A stretch of 45,212 bases of DNA. It comes from Haloactinopolyspora alba. Lineage in GTDB: Bacteria > Actinomycetota > Actinomycetes > Jiangellales > Jiangellaceae. Below are positions 43,076 to 45,212 of the stretch, in pieces. Below the pieces are notes generated by a model, which was given only the letters and a program-made list of their open reading frames with translations, did not search any database and was not told the origin of the DNA. Position 1 is the first letter of the stretch, and each line of letters opens with the position of its first letter. A program made the translations under genes and the position numbers. The DNA is taken from the NCBI RefSeq assembly GCF_003014555.1, contig NZ_PYGE01000031.1, forward strand, positions 1-45,212. Direction: 5' to 3'.

Positions 43076-45212
43076 GGGATGATCACCGCAGCCGGCGTGG
43101 CGATGTAGTCGAGCACGTCGGCCCACGAGTCGAACGACGCGACCACGTCGGCCCAACTGCCGAACTCCTCGATGAGCCCGTTCCAGGTCATGGTGTTCGC
43201 GACGATCTGCGGCGCCGGCGGTGCGACCTCGGTCAGCGGCAGCACGAACCGGCGCAACCCCGAGTGCACGCCGACACGATGCTTACTGGTGTCTCCGATG
43301 AAGAAGTACCCGGTCGGCACGTCGGGCTCCGGGTAGTCCGGCGGGATCTGCAGGAGCATGACGTCGCCCGCGGCGAGGATGAAGTCGAACTCGCGCGCGT
43401 CCTGGATGGAGTCGCGGTACACCGAGAGGTTGTACGAACGCGACCCACGCAAGTCGGTGACCGCGACTGGCAACGACCGGCCGACGACGTCGAACACGCC
43501 GCCGCGGGCCGGCTGGGCGACCTCGCCCGCGGTGGCGATTCGGATCGGCCGGTTCAGGAACGGCCGCGTCACGCTCTTGAGCCAGGGCCCGTCGATCGTC
43601 GGGGTGATCGACGCGACGTGCCGGTCCAGCGCATCGCGCAGCGTGCGGACCTTCAGCGACCGCGACGCGATCGCGTCCATGACCATGTCGAAATCCGACT
43701 TGCTGATCTGCGTCGTGGCGGTGACCGCCGGTGTGCTCACCCGGAAGTACGTCACGTAGAGGATCTCGTCGGACGCCGGAGTGTCGTCCATCCGTATCCG
43801 CACGCCCATGGTCGCGGCGCCGGCGGGGGCGGTGGCGGTGAAGCTGAACGTCTGCACCGCCGGGCCGAGCTCGATCTGCGCGCTCTGATCGCTGCTGATC
43901 GGGTTGCCCTGCGCGTCGTACCACCAGAACACGACGCTGGTCGGCACCGAGCGCGGACTGAGCACGTCCACGAACCCGGTCGCCTCGATGTGATACGCCC
44001 GCCCTTCGGTCGCCGCGATCCCGGACTGGCCCATCTCAATGGGCGTGACGCTGCCTGACGGCGTCACCTCCGCCGAGCCGCCCGCGGTGGACGACCACGC
44101 CAGGGTCCCGCCGGCGGTCGCGGCCCAGCCGGCGACGTCGCTCACGAACTCCGCGTTCGAGTTGATCGGCGCCTGGTCGCCAGGGCCTGCACGCATGTCG
44201 TCGATGTACAGCAGATCCGACGCGGCCGGCGTGCCGCCGATCAGCACGCCCGGGTTCAGGAACGCGGCGCTCGCCGGCGCTGACGCGGTGACGCGACCCT
44301 CGACCCACTCGCCTGCCGGAAGTGTGCCGACCTGGATCGTGTCCGAGGACAAGAACGCCCGCGCGTCGTCGAGCCACATGGCCCGCAACTCGACCCCGTC
44401 AACACCGTTCGGCGCGTACAGCCACACCGCCACCGTGTAGTCCATCCCGACCGTGACCGCCGGAGCCACGCTGTTGAACAGCGACACCGTCACCGTCCCG
44501 CTCGCGTCGGGCGTGACGAGCCCGGACGCAGCGCCGTCGTGCGCCTGCACAGTGGACCGCTCGAGGGTGGCGGCGGACACGAACCAGTCGCTGGTGTCGG
44601 TCTCGAAGCCGGGGTTGGGGTGCAGGTTCGTGGTGATCTGGTCGTCCACGATCTGGTGGAACACGAGGTTCATCCAGGCGGCGTCGTTCGACGCGGTCTT
44701 GTCGAGCATCCCGCCGGCAGCCACGAGATTGTCCGGGTTGAGTTGGTCACCGGAGAGCTCGCTGATGCTCGACGCCGCGTGGATGCGGTACGGCATGACC
44801 TCCGGGACGCCGGCGACCTGCAGGTGCGTGGCGCTGCCGACCGACGCGAGGATCGTGCGGCCGGACCGGAAGCCGGCCTTGCGCGTCAGGGACTCGACGG
44901 AGTTGCCGTCGGCGGTCGCGCCGTACCGCCCGTGCGGATACGCCAGGTTGTAGTGCCCGCCCGGATCGGGGTAGTTCGTGGCGAGCCAGTCGCGCAGCTC
45001 GGCCATGTCGGCCTGCGCCTCGGCCGTGGTGACGCCCTCGTAGGACGCGCCGTGCACCACGCCGGAGTAGGCGTGCCCGCCGATCTCCCACCCGGACGCG
45101 ACCGCGTCGGCCAGGTCCGCCGACGTGACCGTGTCCGGGTCGCTGTCGACGCGGTCGGCGATGATGTAGGTCGTGGCAGTGAGGCCGAGCGCGTCCATCT
45201 TCGGCTTCCCCA
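43072..45212 (-). CDS. Phage tail protein with polysaccharide deacetylase domain (partial)
   Basis: At least 708 residues visible; the frame continues past the right edge, so the N-terminus is missing. It starts in a NodB-type polysaccharide deacetylase fold: WEIGGHAYSG (metal-ligand His) and LAYPHGRYGAT (motif 3), while the catalytic Asp motif lies outside. Two carbohydrate-binding-like domains follow (NPGFETDTSDW and NAEFVSDVAGW starts). The C-terminal 200 residues (RTLRDALDRHVASITPTIDG, SVTRPFLNRPIRI, FDVVGRSLPVAVTDLRGSRS) match the tail protein usually encoded beside DUF5047 genes. Likely trims host surface polymers during adsorption. Confidence 0.85.
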   Translation of the reverse strand, partial: GKPKMDALGLTATTYIIADRVDSDPDTVTSADLADAVASGWEIGGHAYSGVVHGASYEGVTTAEAQADMAELRDWLATNYPDPGGHYNLAYPHGRYGATADGNSVESLTRKAGFRSGRTILASVGSATHLQVAGVPEVMPYRIHAASSISELSGDQLNPDNLVAAGGMLDKTASNDAAWMNLVFHQIVDDQITTNLHPNPGFETDTSDWFVSAATLERSTVQAHDGAASGLVTPDASGTVTVSLFNSVAPAVTVGMDYTVAVWLYAPNGVDGVELRAMWLDDARAFLSSDTIQVGTLPAGEWVEGRVTASAPASAAFLNPGVLIGGTPAASDLLYIDDMRAGPGDQAPINSNAEFVSDVAGWAATAGGTLAWSSTAGGSAEVTPSGSVTPIEMGQSGIAATEGRAYHIEATGFVDVLSPRSVPTSVVFWWYDAQGNPISSDQSAQIELGPAVQTFSFTATAPAGAATMGVRIRMDDTPASDEILYVTYFRVSTPAVTATTQISKSDFDMVMDAIASRSLKVRTLRDALDRHVASITPTIDGPWLKSVTRPFLNRPIRIATAGEVAQPARGGVFDVVGRSLPVAVTDLRGSRSYNLSVYRDSIQDAREFDFILAAGDVMLLQIPPDYPEPDVPTGYFFIGDTSKHRVGVHSGLRRFVLPLTEVAPPAPQIVANTMTWNGLIEEFGSWADVVASFDSWADVLDYIATPAAVIIP

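Larger units (their letters stand above)
30822..45212. mobile_element. Prophage-like element, one end (runs off right edge)
   Basis: From the tRNA fragment onward gene content changes to short, tightly overlapping ORFs. They comprise an accessory operon, a toxin-antitoxin-like module, a regulator pair, and leftward lysis and tail genes (endolysin, fibres, DUF5047 protein, deacetylase tail protein). No integrase, capsid or terminase is visible, so the other end and the packaging genes lie outside. Intact versus defective cannot be decided here. Confidence 0.8.

Noticed and set aside
39383-43108. Long plus-strand frames opposite the tail genes
   Set aside because: Antisense shadows; the minus-strand genes form a continuous overlapping phage operon.

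Overview
The window is high-GC DNA with GTG/TTG starts, very strong GC3 bias and actinobacterial family content: WYL, DUF3618, DUF3467 and DUF6879 proteins, a stand-alone LigD-type polymerase, and a cobalamin-independent MetE behind McbR-like operator sites. It is an actinobacterial chromosome segment of about 31 kb followed by one end of an integrated phage. The genus cannot be fixed from sequence alone.

Region 1 (1-13.3 kb). The left edge holds the end of an IS30-like element. Housekeeping genes follow: DoxX, an aldo/keto reductase, a small unknown protein, metE, a very acidic secreted protein, the DEAH helicase HrpA, and a WYL regulator divergent from a DinB-VOC pair. Next come a membrane-anchored hypothetical protein and a 5'-truncated NmrA-like gene lying against tRNA-Leu(UAG).

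Region 2 (13.3-30.8 kb). This holds a large membrane protein with an internal lipobox, a Bcp peroxiredoxin, DUF3618, GroES-like and FUSC genes, a LigD-type polymerase domain and a Pro/Thr-rich anchored protein. After a nested inverted repeat and tRNA-Lys(CUU) comes a tightly overlapping ECF sigma / anti-sigma / ABC transporter operon. A run of small regulator-plus-target pairs follows: MarR/YceI, MerR/membrane protein, HxlR/RidA, a second WYL regulator, a DksA-type zinc finger and a second RidA. An array of five alternating palindromic repeats at a 35-37 bp period lies between yceI and the MerR gene.

Region 3 (30.8-45.2 kb). A tRNA 3'-end fragment, probably an att site, sits just beyond a strong terminator and marks the start of a prophage-like element. 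Rightward genes form (a) a translationally coupled accessory operon of anchored and secreted small proteins, including a matrixin-like protease and a 33-residue Cys-rich peptide; (b) a lower-GC three-gene module that looks like toxin, antitoxin and possible SecB-like chaperone; and (c) a DUF6879 / DUF5753-type regulator pair. Leftward genes are the phage tail and lysis modules: a deacetylase-containing tail protein cut by the right window edge, a DUF5047 tail protein, a spike-like protein, two paralogous fibre-like proteins, an endolysin and two small membrane lysis proteins, ending at a strong terminator. No integrase, capsid, portal or terminase gene is visible, so these must lie beyond the right edge or be lost.
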